The notes: generated from the sequence alone by a model not told the origin. DNA of 64,000 nucleotides from Komagataeibacter sucrofermentans DSM 15973 (GCF_040581405.1 NZ_CP137158.1:1-64000), one strand, 5' to 3'; shown: positions 26,471 through 35,447, numbered from the stretch's first letter. Numbers and translations are program-made.

Positions 26471-26921
26471 GCCAGGCCACCGTTATCGCGTGGTGAAGCG
26501 GGTCTACCGAGACCATGGCCTGATCTCCGGCCTGATCGCCCAATGTCCGAAGGATATCCACCACGGCGGCAACGCTGTTGGTCGCGACGCGCATTGCTCG
26601 GGGATGGCCGGTGACAGTCACGCTATAGCCAATCTCCTGGCCAAGTTTTGCGACGGCCTTGCCCAGCGGGCCGTCCCACACGAACCAGATCCGGCGGGTC
26701 AGGTCATCGGGGAGCGGGGGTTGGTTGGTAGATGCAACGACCGGAGACGGGCGGATGCTGCCAAGTTCCCGAAGATCAGTCGTGGTCTCTGCTATTGACC
26801 GCTGCAAGGCCAGTTCAGGATTGGCCATGCCGGTCGTCGCAATGGGAGAAGGTGACGACAGGCTCTGCGCACAGGCGTTGAGCGCCATGGACAAAAGAAA
26901 AATGAGCAGAGAATGTTTCAT
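26463..26921 (-). CDS. dotD: Type IVB outer-membrane lipoprotein DotD (TraH-like)
   Basis: The signal sequence MKHSLLIFLLSMALNACAQS ends in a clear lipobox (LNAC, lipidated Cys17). The rest forms the DotD secretin-N-like domain: RRIWFVWDGPLGKAVAKLAQEI-type helix, then IGYSVTVTGHP, AVVDILRTLGDQAGDQAMVSVDPLHHAITVAW. With 152 residues it is normal for the family. DotD helps place DotH in the outer membrane. It is the first gene of block A; GGAG stands six bases before ATG 26921. Confidence 0.9.
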   Translation of the reverse strand: MKHSLLIFLLSMALNACAQSLSSPSPIATTGMANPELALQRSIAETTTDLRELGSIRPSPVVASTNQPPLPDDLTRRIWFVWDGPLGKAVAKLGQEIGYSVTVTGHPRAMRVATNSVAAVVDILRTLGDQAGDQAMVSVDPLHHAITVAWHA

Positions 26922-27058
26922 GAGCTTCTCCGGATGATGGGAGAAGCTTCGAAGATCATCTTGCGACTGCTACAGCAAAAATTGGCTGCGTTGCTTTTTA
27001 TTTCATGCAGGCCCCGAGAGCAGATTTGGGTCTTCTTTGGAATTTGCTTTCGCTAAAT

Positions 27059-27073
27059 TGACCCGCAGGGTCA
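27059..27073. promoter_or_regulatory. Palindromic operator candidate between dotD and the DUF433 gene
   Basis: The 15-base perfect palindrome TGACCC-GCA-GGGTCA lies in the 220-base gap between the divergent dotD and DUF433 genes, about 70 bases before the latter's start. It is a good candidate operator for a dimeric regulator, perhaps the divergent gene product. Confidence 0.5.
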
Positions 27074-27141
27074 TGGCAGGCGCTTAGTACGACTTGATAT
27101 ATCCTAATTATTCCCTATTATGGGATCAATTGGAGACGCAC

Positions 27142-27798
27142 ATGATAGAAATCCAGCCCGTTACCCCACGCGAAGCGCAGTTTCTAATCGGTATGTCAGA
27201 AAAGGATATCAACCGGGCGATTGATCGTGGGGAAGTAGAGAAGATCAGCGAGCCGGAAGAGGGCATGCCGGTTCACGGTGTGGAGAAAGGGCGTAGGCGG
27301 GTACGAAAGATCGGCCTCTCGGAGTTGTTGTTTCTGGCGCTTGAAAAGCAGATGCATGCGGATCTAACTCCGATGGGGCGTCGGAAGCTATATCAGGCCT
27401 TCAAAAAAAATGAAGCAAAAGCCAGAACCGTAAGCTTTGGTCCTTTTAAAGCCAATATTACCGAAATTCAGCGTAACTCTCTATCCAAATACAAGAAACT
27501 CCTCGATGCCAAGAAAAATATATTAGAGGAGGATGGGACTGATCCTGTTATCAAGGGAACGGATATATCTGCTTATCGTGTTGCTGCCCTCGCACAGGGA
27601 CAGACAATCAAGGAGATCAAAGCGGACTATCCGACCCTGACCGAGGAACAGATTGAATCTGCTATTGCTTACACGGAGGCTTATCCCAAACCTGGGCGTC
27701 CATATCCGGTCCGTAGTTTCCGGCGGGCGGCTGGTGCATTGGCCGAGATGGGTATTTTTGATGCCATAGAGACTGGAACTGAATCGGCAAAAGAATGA
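27142..27798 (+). CDS. DNA-binding/DUF433 (VapB45-like antitoxin-type) protein (218 aa)
   Basis: ATG 27142 is preceded by GGAGA. The N-terminal part TPREAQFLIGMSEKDINRAIDRGEVEK resembles a MerR-like or excisionase helix-turn-helix. The C-terminal part DGTDPVIKGTDISAYRVAALAQGQTIKEIKADYPTLTEEQIESAIAYTEAYP is a DUF433 domain, common in antitoxins. No toxin gene follows on the same strand; the next gene is convergent. It may regulate itself and the divergent dot operon through the TGACCC palindrome upstream. Confidence 0.75.
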   Translation: MIEIQPVTPREAQFLIGMSEKDINRAIDRGEVEKISEPEEGMPVHGVEKGRRRVRKIGLSELLFLALEKQMHADLTPMGRRKLYQAFKKNEAKARTVSFGPFKANITEIQRNSLSKYKKLLDAKKNILEEDGTDPVIKGTDISAYRVAALAQGQTIKEIKADYPTLTEEQIESAIAYTEAYPKPGRPYPVRSFRRAAGALAEMGIFDAIETGTESAKE

Positions 27799-27800
27799 TA

Positions 27801-28586
27801 TTACTTCCCAGTGATCTGGACACCGATGGTCTCGGCTAACTCGACTAGAGCCGCATAAGTGTCTTCATTTTCCACGATATCGACCGAAGGTGCAATACTG
27901 CTCAATGGATCTGGTGGCAAGCGATCTCCAAATAGGATGATAGCGCGCGCACGGTCGTCCTGACGCGACACCCACTCTAAACCTTGAACGTCTGGGCACT
28001 GAGCGTGAATGGCTTCGGCCCACTTGCGCGTTTGAGGATATATATCCTTATCAGTCTCAATGAGATCAACACGTGGAATACCGAGCTTGCGCAAGGCTGT
28101 GCTGCTAAGATCTGCAAGCGTGAGGTCAGTCGAGGACTGAAGTTGTGAATATTGATGGTTTTTTAGCTTTCGCTTTGCAACGGTCTTCAGTCCTGGCTCA
28201 TGGGGAACATCATGGAAGACGGTCTCCATGGCTGCACATTCTAACGTCGTGCCGCCATAAATGGTCGGAATGGATATACCATTTGCATCAATGATCGGGC
28301 TAAATCGGGCATTTCCTTGGGGACCAGGATTGAACGTATTTGCTCCGTAAGTCTCAGGATGGATGCGGTGGATTGTCTTGTCTGCCGACCAAATCGTTTT
28401 TTTTACGAGAGCATTAAGGTCTGGAGGGGGACGCGCGATTGTGCGGGACGTTGCTGTGACGGCGACAGGCGGGGTCGACGGTGACTCTGTCGTCTTCGGT
28501 TTTGCGCGAGATGTGGATATCTTCGTTGTACCGGAATGCGCGGTGCTACGAGACTTTGGCTGAGTTGGCCGCCTCGGTTTAACCAT
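27801..28586 (-). CDS. RES-domain toxin (NAD+-consuming)
   Basis: The RES core is at residues about 85-255: NARFSPIIDANGISIPTIYGGTTLECAAMETVFHDV, then RKLGIPRVDLIETD and GLEWVSRQDDRARAIILFGDRL. RES toxins degrade NAD+ by phosphorolysis or hydrolysis. The N-terminal 70 residues are Ser/Thr/Pro/Lys-rich and probably disordered. ATG 28586 overlaps the upstream antitoxin gene by eight bases, the standard order antitoxin-toxin. The module is inserted between blocks A and B of the transfer genes. Confidence 0.85.
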   Translation of the reverse strand: MVKPRRPTQPKSRSTAHSGTTKISTSRAKPKTTESPSTPPVAVTATSRTIARPPPDLNALVKKTIWSADKTIHRIHPETYGANTFNPGPQGNARFSPIIDANGISIPTIYGGTTLECAAMETVFHDVPHEPGLKTVAKRKLKNHQYSQLQSSTDLTLADLSSTALRKLGIPRVDLIETDKDIYPQTRKWAEAIHAQCPDVQGLEWVSRQDDRARAIILFGDRLPPDPLSSIAPSVDIVENEDTYAALVELAETIGVQITGK

Positions 28587-29262
28587 GGAGCACACCTGCA
28601 ATTTCGTCTTCTGCTGCCGCTAAGACGCGCTCTGGCGCACTTTTAAGTAAATCCTTAGGAGCCGTGCCGCCAAGAAAGCTGTTTGCTGACGCAAACCAGA
28701 TTGCAATGTCCCATGCATCCAGTTTGCCTTTGAACACCTTTAGAATTGGGACAAGTCCCTTGATTGGGCGGTATTGCATGTCGCGGTCGAGTGCATACGC
28801 CGGATACAGATCATTCCCGTCATGTCGCAAAGCAAAAACTTTTCCTTCGCGTTTCCATTTGTTTGGCTGGGCGCTGGCATTTTGGCCTTTGAAACCTGCA
28901 ATTTCAGATAGTCGAACAGCGCTGATCCACTCTGCGCTCTCAAGAACCGTTTGCCGAGCATCTGCGTTCATGCGTGCCTCAGTAATGAGGTGCTCGGGAG
29001 GAGACGCAGCCGGAACAAGTGCATCAACAAGCTTCTTGAGGGTCGCTGTTTTATGAATGGCAAGCCGATCAATGATCAGGGGAGCAATAAGCCGAACGGC
29101 CTCTGCAAATGCCGATGCGGTGCTTTTATTGGCATGTGCAAGTTGAAACACAACGAATTGATTGTTGTCTGTATCCTGCAGACTTTCGCGAATTTCACGA
29201 ACAGAGCCAGTTATCGGCTTAATGCCGGTGTTCGTGATTTCTCGATTTGGGACTGCGACCAT
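28579..29262 (-). CDS. Antitoxin with MbcA/ParS toxin-binding C-terminus
   Basis: The C-terminus GLVPILKVFKGKLDAWDIAIWFASANSFLGGTAPKDLLKSAPERVLAAAEDEI is the MbcA/ParS toxin-binding domain. The middle (RLSEIAGFKGQNASAQPNKWKREGKVFALRHDG) looks like a degenerate helix-turn-helix followed by a beta-hairpin. With 227 residues it is longer than a typical Xre antitoxin because of an added N-terminal region. It should neutralise the RES toxin encoded next and repress the operon. Confidence 0.82.
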   Translation of the reverse strand: MVAVPNREITNTGIKPITGSVREIRESLQDTDNNQFVVFQLAHANKSTASAFAEAVRLIAPLIIDRLAIHKTATLKKLVDALVPAASPPEHLITEARMNADARQTVLESAEWISAVRLSEIAGFKGQNASAQPNKWKREGKVFALRHDGNDLYPAYALDRDMQYRPIKGLVPILKVFKGKLDAWDIAIWFASANSFLGGTAPKDLLKSAPERVLAAAEDEIAGVLHG

Positions 29263-29274
29263 GATTTCCTCCTG

Positions 29275-29307
29275 GGATATGATAGATAGATATATATATA
29301 GATATCC
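29275..29307. promoter_or_regulatory. AT-rich operator/promoter candidate of the RES toxin-antitoxin operon
   Basis: Immediately upstream of the antitoxin start the sequence GGATAT (29275-29280) and ATATCC (29302-29307) flank a run of GATA and TATA repeats. This AT-rich palindromic block probably holds the autoregulated promoter. Confidence 0.45.
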
Positions 29308-29344
29308 TACCTAGTCAATGATGGTGAGTAGCGGTGATCGTTCC

Positions 29345-29520
29345 GTGACGGGTGATGCAGCAGGCGACGCCTAACACCACTTGTGAGGTGGCGAGTTCGA
29401 AGTCGATTGAGGCACGCGTAAGGGCTTTGGGCAACATGGGAACGAACAGGGCCTGGGGCAGCATTGAAGGCAAATTTGGTACCTTGAAGACCGATGCTGC
29501 GCCCGAAGCAGGGGGGCGGA
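29345..29520 (+). pseudogene. Third CdiA/hemagglutinin shaft remnant
   Basis: The translation TTCEVASSKSIEARVRALGNMGTNRAWGSIEGKFGTLKTDAA matches TTHEVASSKSIEASVGASASIGTKGAGVSIEGEFGASKTNTNAA in the fragment at 6810-8321. About 55 codons survive, and the alignment is lost on both sides. It shows that CdiA-type sequence has been scattered to at least two sites of the element. Confidence 0.7.
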
Positions 29521-29693
29521 TCTGCGCTCTTTTTTATACGCACCTGCACTATGGCGGGGAGTGCGAACACCGTTTTCTACGCGAGGAGCCGACTGCTGGT
29601 AGGAAGGGTGCCGTAAAAGGCGGGTGCCAGAGTTCGCAGAAGGTCATATATGACGGTATAAGGCGTGTTGTATGTCAGATATGAATTATAGTC

Positions 29694-29963
29694 ATGGGCT
29701 CACCCAAATTTCGCTTGGCTCTTGAACAACTTGGCCATGACCTTCGTGGCGCGCGCCTGGAAAAGGGAGATTCCGGTGTTGGGATCGGCACTCTGGCCGA
29801 CCTGATTGATATCCGCATGGACGATCTGGGACTGGCGTTGACTGCTGAACGTCAGCCTCGTCGAGGCCGAGCTTCCGCGACCACGTTACGCAGGCAGCAG
29901 GACAAGGATAAGGCCGCGCATGGGAGAACGGGTGTTATTGATCTGGACGGTGCTTCGTTCTGA
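29694..29963 (+). pseudogene. Remnant of a small HTH regulator
   Basis: The 89-residue frame reads MGSPKFRLALEQLGHDLRGARLEKGDSGVG, then LADLIDIRMDDLGLALTAERQPRRGRAS. The first part looks like the opening helix of an XRE domain and the second like the end of one, with the recognition helices missing, so an internal deletion is likely. It stands alone between the CdiA remnant and dotO. Low confidence. Confidence 0.35.
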
Positions 29964-30058
29964 TGCCTGATTTCAGCGCCAATATCGTAATCGGCGTTTG
30001 CTTCAACATCGCTGTAACATTCAAGACGTGAGGCAGTCAGGCGAATATCGGTCACTTT

Positions 30059-33000
30059 CTACCCAGTGGTAAATTCGAGTTCCGATTGTTCATCAATGGC
30101 GCGCAGGGTTTCATACAATCCTGCGGCCACGCCTCTACCTTCCACGATCTCATCCGCCAGTTCATCCAGAACGCTGGCAAATGCTTCATCGGTCGCGAGA
30201 CCGAAAACATTCATGCGCTCGCTTTTTCTGCGTTCGATCTCGCTATTTGCTGTTCCCGAGGGAAATACGGTGGCGAGCATCCGCAGGGCGCGGGCAAAGT
30301 GGATCCGTTTGTAAAGGCGCGAACGGAGCGCCGTGTCGCCAGGCGTCGTCGAGAAAGACCAGAGTTCGATTGGCCCCAGGACGTTCACCAGAAGCTGTTC
30401 ATACTTTGCTTCTCCGGCCGACATGTCCACGAAGAACGGCGCACCATTCTTTCCCGGACCCGGCAGCGCGTTGCGGATGACATAGGCGCTGGCATCGGAC
30501 AGCTTGAAGCGTCGGATAAGGCTGTCTGCCGTCTCCTGATCACCGCATTTGAGGACCCATCGGGCGGTTGATATCTTGTAGAGGTCCTCGCTGAAATCGG
30601 TATGGTTCTGTGAAATGAAGGCGAGCTGGACGTTGTGCTTGCGTCCCTCGCGGCCGTCGCGCACAGCCTGCTTGTCTACCTGGGGCGCGGGTTCGGTGCG
30701 GTGCCACTCATCGAAGTCGACACGTTTCGTCGTTTCGTACATCTCCGTGAAACGGGCGAGATGATAGTCCCGCATGGACGGGGGCATATGCGGGTCGTCC
30801 GCATAATCGGGATGCAGAAAGAAATTCCGGGCCAGGATATGGCGGCCAAGCATATACATGAGTGCCGTCTGGCGGTTGGCTGCGGGAGAGCCGGAAGGTG
30901 CCACCTCGGCAAGATCGAGAACGATCACGCGCGCATCCCCCATATCCAGCCTTGTCGGGGACGCCAGCATGGGAAAATTCTTGATCACGTTCATGATGTA
31001 GCGATCAAACGTGTCGATCAGGCTTTCACCAGTTTCCAGGGTGATCTTGGAATAGCGTTTTTCGATTTCCGGGCTGCGGGCCGCAATCAGCAGATCCTGC
31101 AGGACCGGTATGGCATGACGCTGGGCAAAACCTGCGAGGCGGTACTCCCTGAGACTGACAAGGGCATCGACGACATCCCGCCACCATGTCGGATCGTCCT
31201 CTCCCGCATGGTGGGGCAGGCTTATGCCCAGCGATGTTATTGCGGCATCGACATCCGGCTCGATCCCTGGCGTGTAGATTTTAGGCGTGCTCCCCTGCAC
31301 CCCGGTACAGAGGCGGTAGGCTTCATCAATCACGTCCTCTACCAGGTGGTCCATGCCCTCCCAAGGCCTGCCATCCAGCGGCGTGGCAAGGAGCGAGATG
31401 AAATTCTGCAGGAAAACGCGCTCGAGTGGCAGGGGATATTCCAGTCCGACCTGGGTATCGAAGACATTGACCTCGAAGCCCGGGATTGCCTGCATTTTGA
31501 CGTAAACCGCCTCGTGCTGGCGTTCGGGGCCAAGCGCGTTGCGCAGCATCTCGATCAGTCCGCGCGAGGACGGCCCTATATCGAGCTTGCCGATATAGGG
31601 GAGCTTGGTGCCATGGCTGCTGATCGCGGCGCTGCTGAGGATCAAGCCCAGCAGAATGGTATTGGCCAGAACGGATTTTCCGCCGCCAGGCGGGGCTACG
31701 ATAATGTCTACGACGGATGGGCGTAGCCCGCCCCCGGTCGGATCGTAGGGCCAGATTGAACCATCGGGTTTGCGGAAGAGGATGGATCCTCTCTGCCACG
31801 GTGATGCACTGCGTGCCCACGGCATCATGGAGAACGCGTCACCGACAAGGGCGAGCGATGAGGTCGCAGTCGAACCGAGCGCCAGGGCAGGGACAGAACC
31901 CATGGCCGCTTCCAGCGGATCGCCGGAAATCCGAGTTGTCTTGCTGTTGCCCCACGCATCAATCGCCTGGGAGAGGTCCGACGCCTGCCGTCGCAGCTTC
32001 GCCTCTGCTCCAACCGGAGCCCAGGTTGTGGCGGTCATGCGCATCCGCACGGAATTATGGTTGTTTTTCTGGCGCTCGAGCTTGAGTGCGGCAAACGCCC
32101 GTCGAATGTCGCTATTTCCGGGGAACATCGCCAGAAACCCGGCTCCGGCTTCCTTGAAGCCGAAGGCGGCGCGGCCACCACCCTCTAGGATCATGGCGCT
32201 GCGCCATGGCAGTCTCTTGCGGCCGAGTACGCTGGACAGTTCGGAAAACGGGCGCGGATCCTCTGGGCCAATCGTCATGTCGACCGGGGCGTATGTATAA
32301 TCCCCCACGGTCACGAGTTGCCCGCCTTTCGTTTCGGCGTCGGCATTGAAGATCTGGTCCCGGATCGCCGGCCAGAGCAGGCCCTGCGGGTGTGGCTGCG
32401 GGTCATCCAGATCGTCGGGAAGCCGTGGCATGACCCGGTCACCCAGCAGGGTCGGTTTCCAGGCGGAGCCCGCCGTTTCACGATAGGTCGCTTCGCGCGC
32501 GACCTGCAATGCCTGATGTGGACCAAGGAATTCGCAGGAAATGTCGAACCCCTGCAGGGCAGCCTGGACGCGTGAAATGAACGATTCATGGCGGGCCGCC
32601 ATGATATCGGAGCGCAGGGCAAAACGTTGGGTATTGCCCACGCGGGGAAATTGGGAGGCAAGGGTCCGGCGCTCCTCTGCCACCTGTTTGCGGTCCTCAC
32701 GTGTCAGCACGCTGGGCCGGGTCCACAGGACGTAACAGGTGGCTTCCCAGCGCATGACGTTTGGCCAGCGCCGGCGCCTCTCTTCGATGACGTCCGAAAG
32801 GTCCGCTCCGATCTGTCGGGCTATGGACCGGCAACCATTGAGGCTCAGGCGGTCAATCTCGATACCTGAACGCTCGGGATCGGAAATATACCATCCCACG
32901 ATGGCATGGCCACGTTCTTCAAGGAGACCCTGCAATTCTATACGCTGCTGCTCGGCGAGTGCTTCCACTTCCTGCCGCGTGCACATGCGACGCAGGCCAT

Positions 33001-33142
33001 TGATGCGCAGTACGGAGACATATTCACCGCGTTTGGTGATGAGATGGTCCCCGTGCGTACTTTCCACATCGCAGAATGAGGCAAGGGGCTGGCGCAGCCC
33101 GAGGCTGATGCCGGCCAGCAGACTGGAAAGAATACCGCCCAT
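30059..33142 (-). CDS. dotO: Type IVB secretion ATPase DotO/IcmB (TraU-like)
   Basis: The 1027-residue protein is the VirB4-class ATPase of the system: Walker A APPGGGKS near residue 480, GKLDIGPSSRGLIEML, DMGDARVIVLDLAEVAPSG and a C-terminal FTEMYETTKRVDFDEWHRTE. It has the length typical of DotO/TraU. It energises channel assembly at the inner membrane with DotB. It is the last gene of block B, 13 bases after dotN, which mirrors R64 traT-traU. Confidence 0.93.
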   Translation of the reverse strand: MGGILSSLLAGISLGLRQPLASFCDVESTHGDHLITKRGEYVSVLRINGLRRMCTRQEVEALAEQQRIELQGLLEERGHAIVGWYISDPERSGIEIDRLSLNGCRSIARQIGADLSDVIEERRRRWPNVMRWEATCYVLWTRPSVLTREDRKQVAEERRTLASQFPRVGNTQRFALRSDIMAARHESFISRVQAALQGFDISCEFLGPHQALQVAREATYRETAGSAWKPTLLGDRVMPRLPDDLDDPQPHPQGLLWPAIRDQIFNADAETKGGQLVTVGDYTYAPVDMTIGPEDPRPFSELSSVLGRKRLPWRSAMILEGGGRAAFGFKEAGAGFLAMFPGNSDIRRAFAALKLERQKNNHNSVRMRMTATTWAPVGAEAKLRRQASDLSQAIDAWGNSKTTRISGDPLEAAMGSVPALALGSTATSSLALVGDAFSMMPWARSASPWQRGSILFRKPDGSIWPYDPTGGGLRPSVVDIIVAPPGGGKSVLANTILLGLILSSAAISSHGTKLPYIGKLDIGPSSRGLIEMLRNALGPERQHEAVYVKMQAIPGFEVNVFDTQVGLEYPLPLERVFLQNFISLLATPLDGRPWEGMDHLVEDVIDEAYRLCTGVQGSTPKIYTPGIEPDVDAAITSLGISLPHHAGEDDPTWWRDVVDALVSLREYRLAGFAQRHAIPVLQDLLIAARSPEIEKRYSKITLETGESLIDTFDRYIMNVIKNFPMLASPTRLDMGDARVIVLDLAEVAPSGSPAANRQTALMYMLGRHILARNFFLHPDYADDPHMPPSMRDYHLARFTEMYETTKRVDFDEWHRTEPAPQVDKQAVRDGREGRKHNVQLAFISQNHTDFSEDLYKISTARWVLKCGDQETADSLIRRFKLSDASAYVIRNALPGPGKNGAPFFVDMSAGEAKYEQLLVNVLGPIELWSFSTTPGDTALRSRLYKRIHFARALRMLATVFPSGTANSEIERRKSERMNVFGLATDEAFASVLDELADEIVEGRGVAAGLYETLRAIDEQSELEFTTG

Positions 33143-33155
33143 TGATGTGATCCTG

Positions 33156-33818
33156 TCATGTCATGACCGGTTGGGGATCGGCATCAAGCCATTCCCTGAC
33201 GAGCGCCGGGTAGATGTCGGTGGGGCCGTTGTAGAGACGGCCCAGGGGGAAGAGCCGGATGCCGTCCATCAGGGTGGTCGCGCTTTCATTGATCTGCGGG
33301 TCCGCCCGGTTCGCCATCAGCAGGGCAGTCGCCAGCAGTCGGGGAGAGGTTGTCTCCAGCCGCCGCCGGGCTTCGGTCGTTCGCGCGTGCAGAGCGCGGA
33401 GCACAGCGAGAGCGCTTTTGCATTGCGCAGGAATCATCGTGGTATCCGACCCTGACGCGATCGCGTCCATTGCACGATACCAGACGGAATCCTGTCCGTT
33501 TGGCCCATTGCCGAGCGTCTGCATGAGGGCCTGATGCGCGCAGCGGGTCAGGGTCATGATGCGGGTCTGCGGCAGTTTCGGCCACCATATCAGGACGGCT
33601 TCGCGTTCAATGGCCGGACGGGTCGGATCCTGCAGGATGTTGCATAAGGCGCAGACAGGCCCGGGTCCGTCACCATGCCATGGAAACCTGCGACCAGGCG
33701 TTATCAGGCCGCAGCAGGCACATGTGAAAAGGCCCGGCTCACCCATCTTCCTGGCGCCTGGCGCTGACGGATCCCATGGGCGCGGCAGCAGCCGGAAAGA
33801 CTGGGTGAGACGGGCCAT
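33156..33818 (-). CDS. dotN: Type IVB coupling protein DotN/IcmJ (TraT-like)
   Basis: ATG 33818 gives a 220-residue soluble protein with two CxxC pairs, CACCGLITPGRRFPWHGDG and CALCN, which should bind zinc as in DotN/IcmJ. The context FTCACCG and VLIWWPKLPQTRIM is characteristic of the family. DotN is part of the DotL-DotM coupling complex. It lies between icmD and dotO with short gaps. Confidence 0.85.
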   Translation of the reverse strand: MARLTQSFRLLPRPWDPSAPGARKMGEPGLFTCACCGLITPGRRFPWHGDGPGPVCALCNILQDPTRPAIEREAVLIWWPKLPQTRIMTLTRCAHQALMQTLGNGPNGQDSVWYRAMDAIASGSDTTMIPAQCKSALAVLRALHARTTEARRRLETTSPRLLATALLMANRADPQINESATTLMDGIRLFPLGRLYNGPTDIYPALVREWLDADPQPVMT

Positions 33819-33831
33819 TGCGATCGGGTTC

Positions 33832-34302
33832 CTAGCCGCCGCTCGTGAACTGATAGGCCTGAGCCTGCGTACCAACGGTTGCCGAGCCACCGGACGCGGT
33901 GTTGGCAGCCTTGTTGATCCACTGCGGACCCGTTGCGAAAAGACCGCACAGCACGATGCCGGCGATTGCCATACCGACCTTTCCGGGCGAACGGTTCTGT
34001 TCGTTGCGGCTCTGCCAGGCCGCCCATACGCCGCCGATGAAGCAGATGAAGGCAGCGACATACATGCATGCTGCAGCGACAAAGCCGCCCGCTGTCAGCC
34101 CCTCCTGGGCGGTGGCCTGCATCTGGGCCCCGATACCGTTTGCGCTGCCGGTTGCGGATTGGGCCAGCGCATGGCTGGCAATGAGGATCGGGACGGCCAA
34201 TGTGCCAAGTGCCGTGACGGCACGCTGGCTGTATCCGACCCGTTTGGTCACAAGACGCGTCAATCGCGCCGCGTCGGGGATGCTTGTGCGAGAGAGGTTC
34301 AT
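33832..34302 (-). CDS. icmD: Type IVB membrane protein IcmD/DotP (TraR-like)
   Basis: ATG 34302 has GGAG nine bases upstream and gives 156 residues with a signal-like helix (ALGTLAVPILIASHALAQS) and two further helices (GGFVAAACMYVAAFICFIGGVWAAW and VGMAIAGIVLCGLFATGP). The small, Gly/Ala-rich, pilin-like topology and the position before dotN match IcmD/R64 TraR. A longer start at 34332 is possible but lacks support. Confidence 0.8.
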   Translation of the reverse strand: MNLSRTSIPDAARLTRLVTKRVGYSQRAVTALGTLAVPILIASHALAQSATGSANGIGAQMQATAQEGLTAGGFVAAACMYVAAFICFIGGVWAAWQSRNEQNRSPGKVGMAIAGIVLCGLFATGPQWINKAANTASGGSATVGTQAQAYQFTSGG

Positions 34303-34489
34303 GGTCAAGGGCTCCGTTAAAGAGGGAGGCATGTCCCTCAGAGGAGTCTTCGGCCAGTAACATGCGACTGCGAATGTTTTTTCCGAAAAAATCTACCTTG
34401 TCGAACATTACACTATGACTTCGGTATAAAAATGGCTATCCGGCGTTTGGGGTTGATGGGCTGAATCCCCGGCTGGTTGGGAAGGCAGC

Positions 34490-34768
34490 TCAGGCCACCG
34501 CCTGAGCTACCAGATCGGGGTGCCGTCCGATGACCCGAACGTAGGCTACAGCGAAGTCGGGGGCCATCGCCCGTGCCTGCTCCCAGTCCCGTAATGTACC
34601 GACAGGAACGCGGAAACGGCTGGCAAATTCGACCTGAGACAGACCGAGATCGTTACGGGTTTTACGGATCAACCGCGCCCTTTGCCCACGCTCCATGCCT
34701 TCGATGGATACCGCGCGGTCTTCGGAATCCGCCGGATCAGCAGGCAGAATGATATGCTCTCTCTTCAC
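34490..34768 (-). CDS. XRE-type antitoxin paired with BrnT (92 aa)
   Basis: The HTH is clear: LIRKTRNDLGLSQVEFASRFRVPVGTLRDWEQARAMAPDFAVAYVRVIGRHP, residues about 32-85. It begins 32 bases inside the end of the BrnT gene, so the order is toxin then antitoxin as in brnTA. The antitoxin is of XRE type instead of the usual ribbon-helix-helix BrnA. Confidence 0.85.
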   Translation of the reverse strand: MKREHIILPADPADSEDRAVSIEGMERGQRARLIRKTRNDLGLSQVEFASRFRVPVGTLRDWEQARAMAPDFAVAYVRVIGRHPDLVAQAVA

Positions 34769-35009
34769 CTTTGTTGCTCCTTCTCACGGAAATAAAGCGG
34801 GGCAGATCGTCCCGCCAGACAAACACACCGGTGAACAGCTTCTCGCCCACGACGCCAACCACTTTGTAGCGATCCTCCTCATCCTCAATGCGGATGGTGG
34901 GCAAGATCAGGTGATTATCGTCCTCGAAAATACGGTCGCCAAAGGCCAGAGACAGTTTGTGCTTTTTTTGGTTGGCGAGGTCTTTTGCGGGGTCAAACCT
35001 GTTATCCAT
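34737..35009 (-). CDS. brnT: BrnT-family toxin (ribonuclease-type, 90 aa)
   Basis: MDNRFDPAKDLANQKKHKLSLAFGDRIFEDDN, then DRYKVVGVVGEKLFTGVFVWRDDLPRFISVRRSNKGEERAYH, is the BrnT fold (a RelE-like endoribonuclease), with the conserved WDxxKAxxNxxKHxVSF region in a variant form and the final R-SxR-A-ExxxY. ATG 35009 is chosen. A long palindrome precedes the gene. Confidence 0.88.
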   Translation of the reverse strand: MDNRFDPAKDLANQKKHKLSLAFGDRIFEDDNHLILPTIRIEDEEDRYKVVGVVGEKLFTGVFVWRDDLPRFISVRRSNKGEERAYHSAC

Positions 35010-35021
35010 GAGACGATAATA

Positions 35022-35066
35022 CGGGATTACCGTAGTTGCTGTAAAGTGAAAACTACGGGCATCCCG
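35022..35066. promoter_or_regulatory. Inverted-repeat operator candidate of the brnT operon
   Basis: The arms CGGGATTACCGTAGTT (35022-35037) and AACTACGGGCATCCCG (35051-35066) match at 14 of 16 positions as an inverted repeat, 13 bases before the BrnT start. This is likely the site bound by the XRE antitoxin. Confidence 0.6.
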
Positions 35067-35084
35067 CAACTTTTAGCCATTTCG

Positions 35085-35447
35085 ACAGGTCACCATCAAC
35101 CTCGTATGCCCGATAGCATAAAAATCCGGGGCATATATCTTTATCCAGAATCGCTCGAATATTTAGTAATAATGAAATATTTCTTGTTTAATTTCTATAA
35201 AATATGAACAGTAAGCGAAAGTGATCGAGAATAGTTTAGGTATTAACGTGAATACACCCTTATTTCTGCATGGACCTCAAATTTTATGGGTCTGTTATAC
35301 TAATTATAAACAAGTATCATACGATCAACCATTGATTGGAACGGACGATAAACTCTCAATTATCCTTGATAGGCATTTTAGAAATACCATAACCAAGAAC
35401 GCCAATGATGATTGGCATGCCAATAAAGGCGAAGAACTGCATAAAGG
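35085..35447. other. AT-rich stretch without a convincing gene
   Basis: About 360 bases are strongly AT-rich compared with neighbours. An open frame from GTG 35221 to 35487 exists, but it lacks a ribosome site, has no recognisable motif and runs into the opposite-strand gene at 35448. I see no gene here. Confidence 0.4.

Noticed and set aside
29281-29300. GATA/TATA repeats considered as a CRISPR or satellite repeat
   Set aside because: Only a short AT-rich run inside a promoter region; no repeat-spacer structure. No CRISPR array was found anywhere in the window.
30635-31726. Plus-strand frame of over 360 codons opposite dotO
   Set aside because: Shadow of the DotO ATPase gene with no independent motif.
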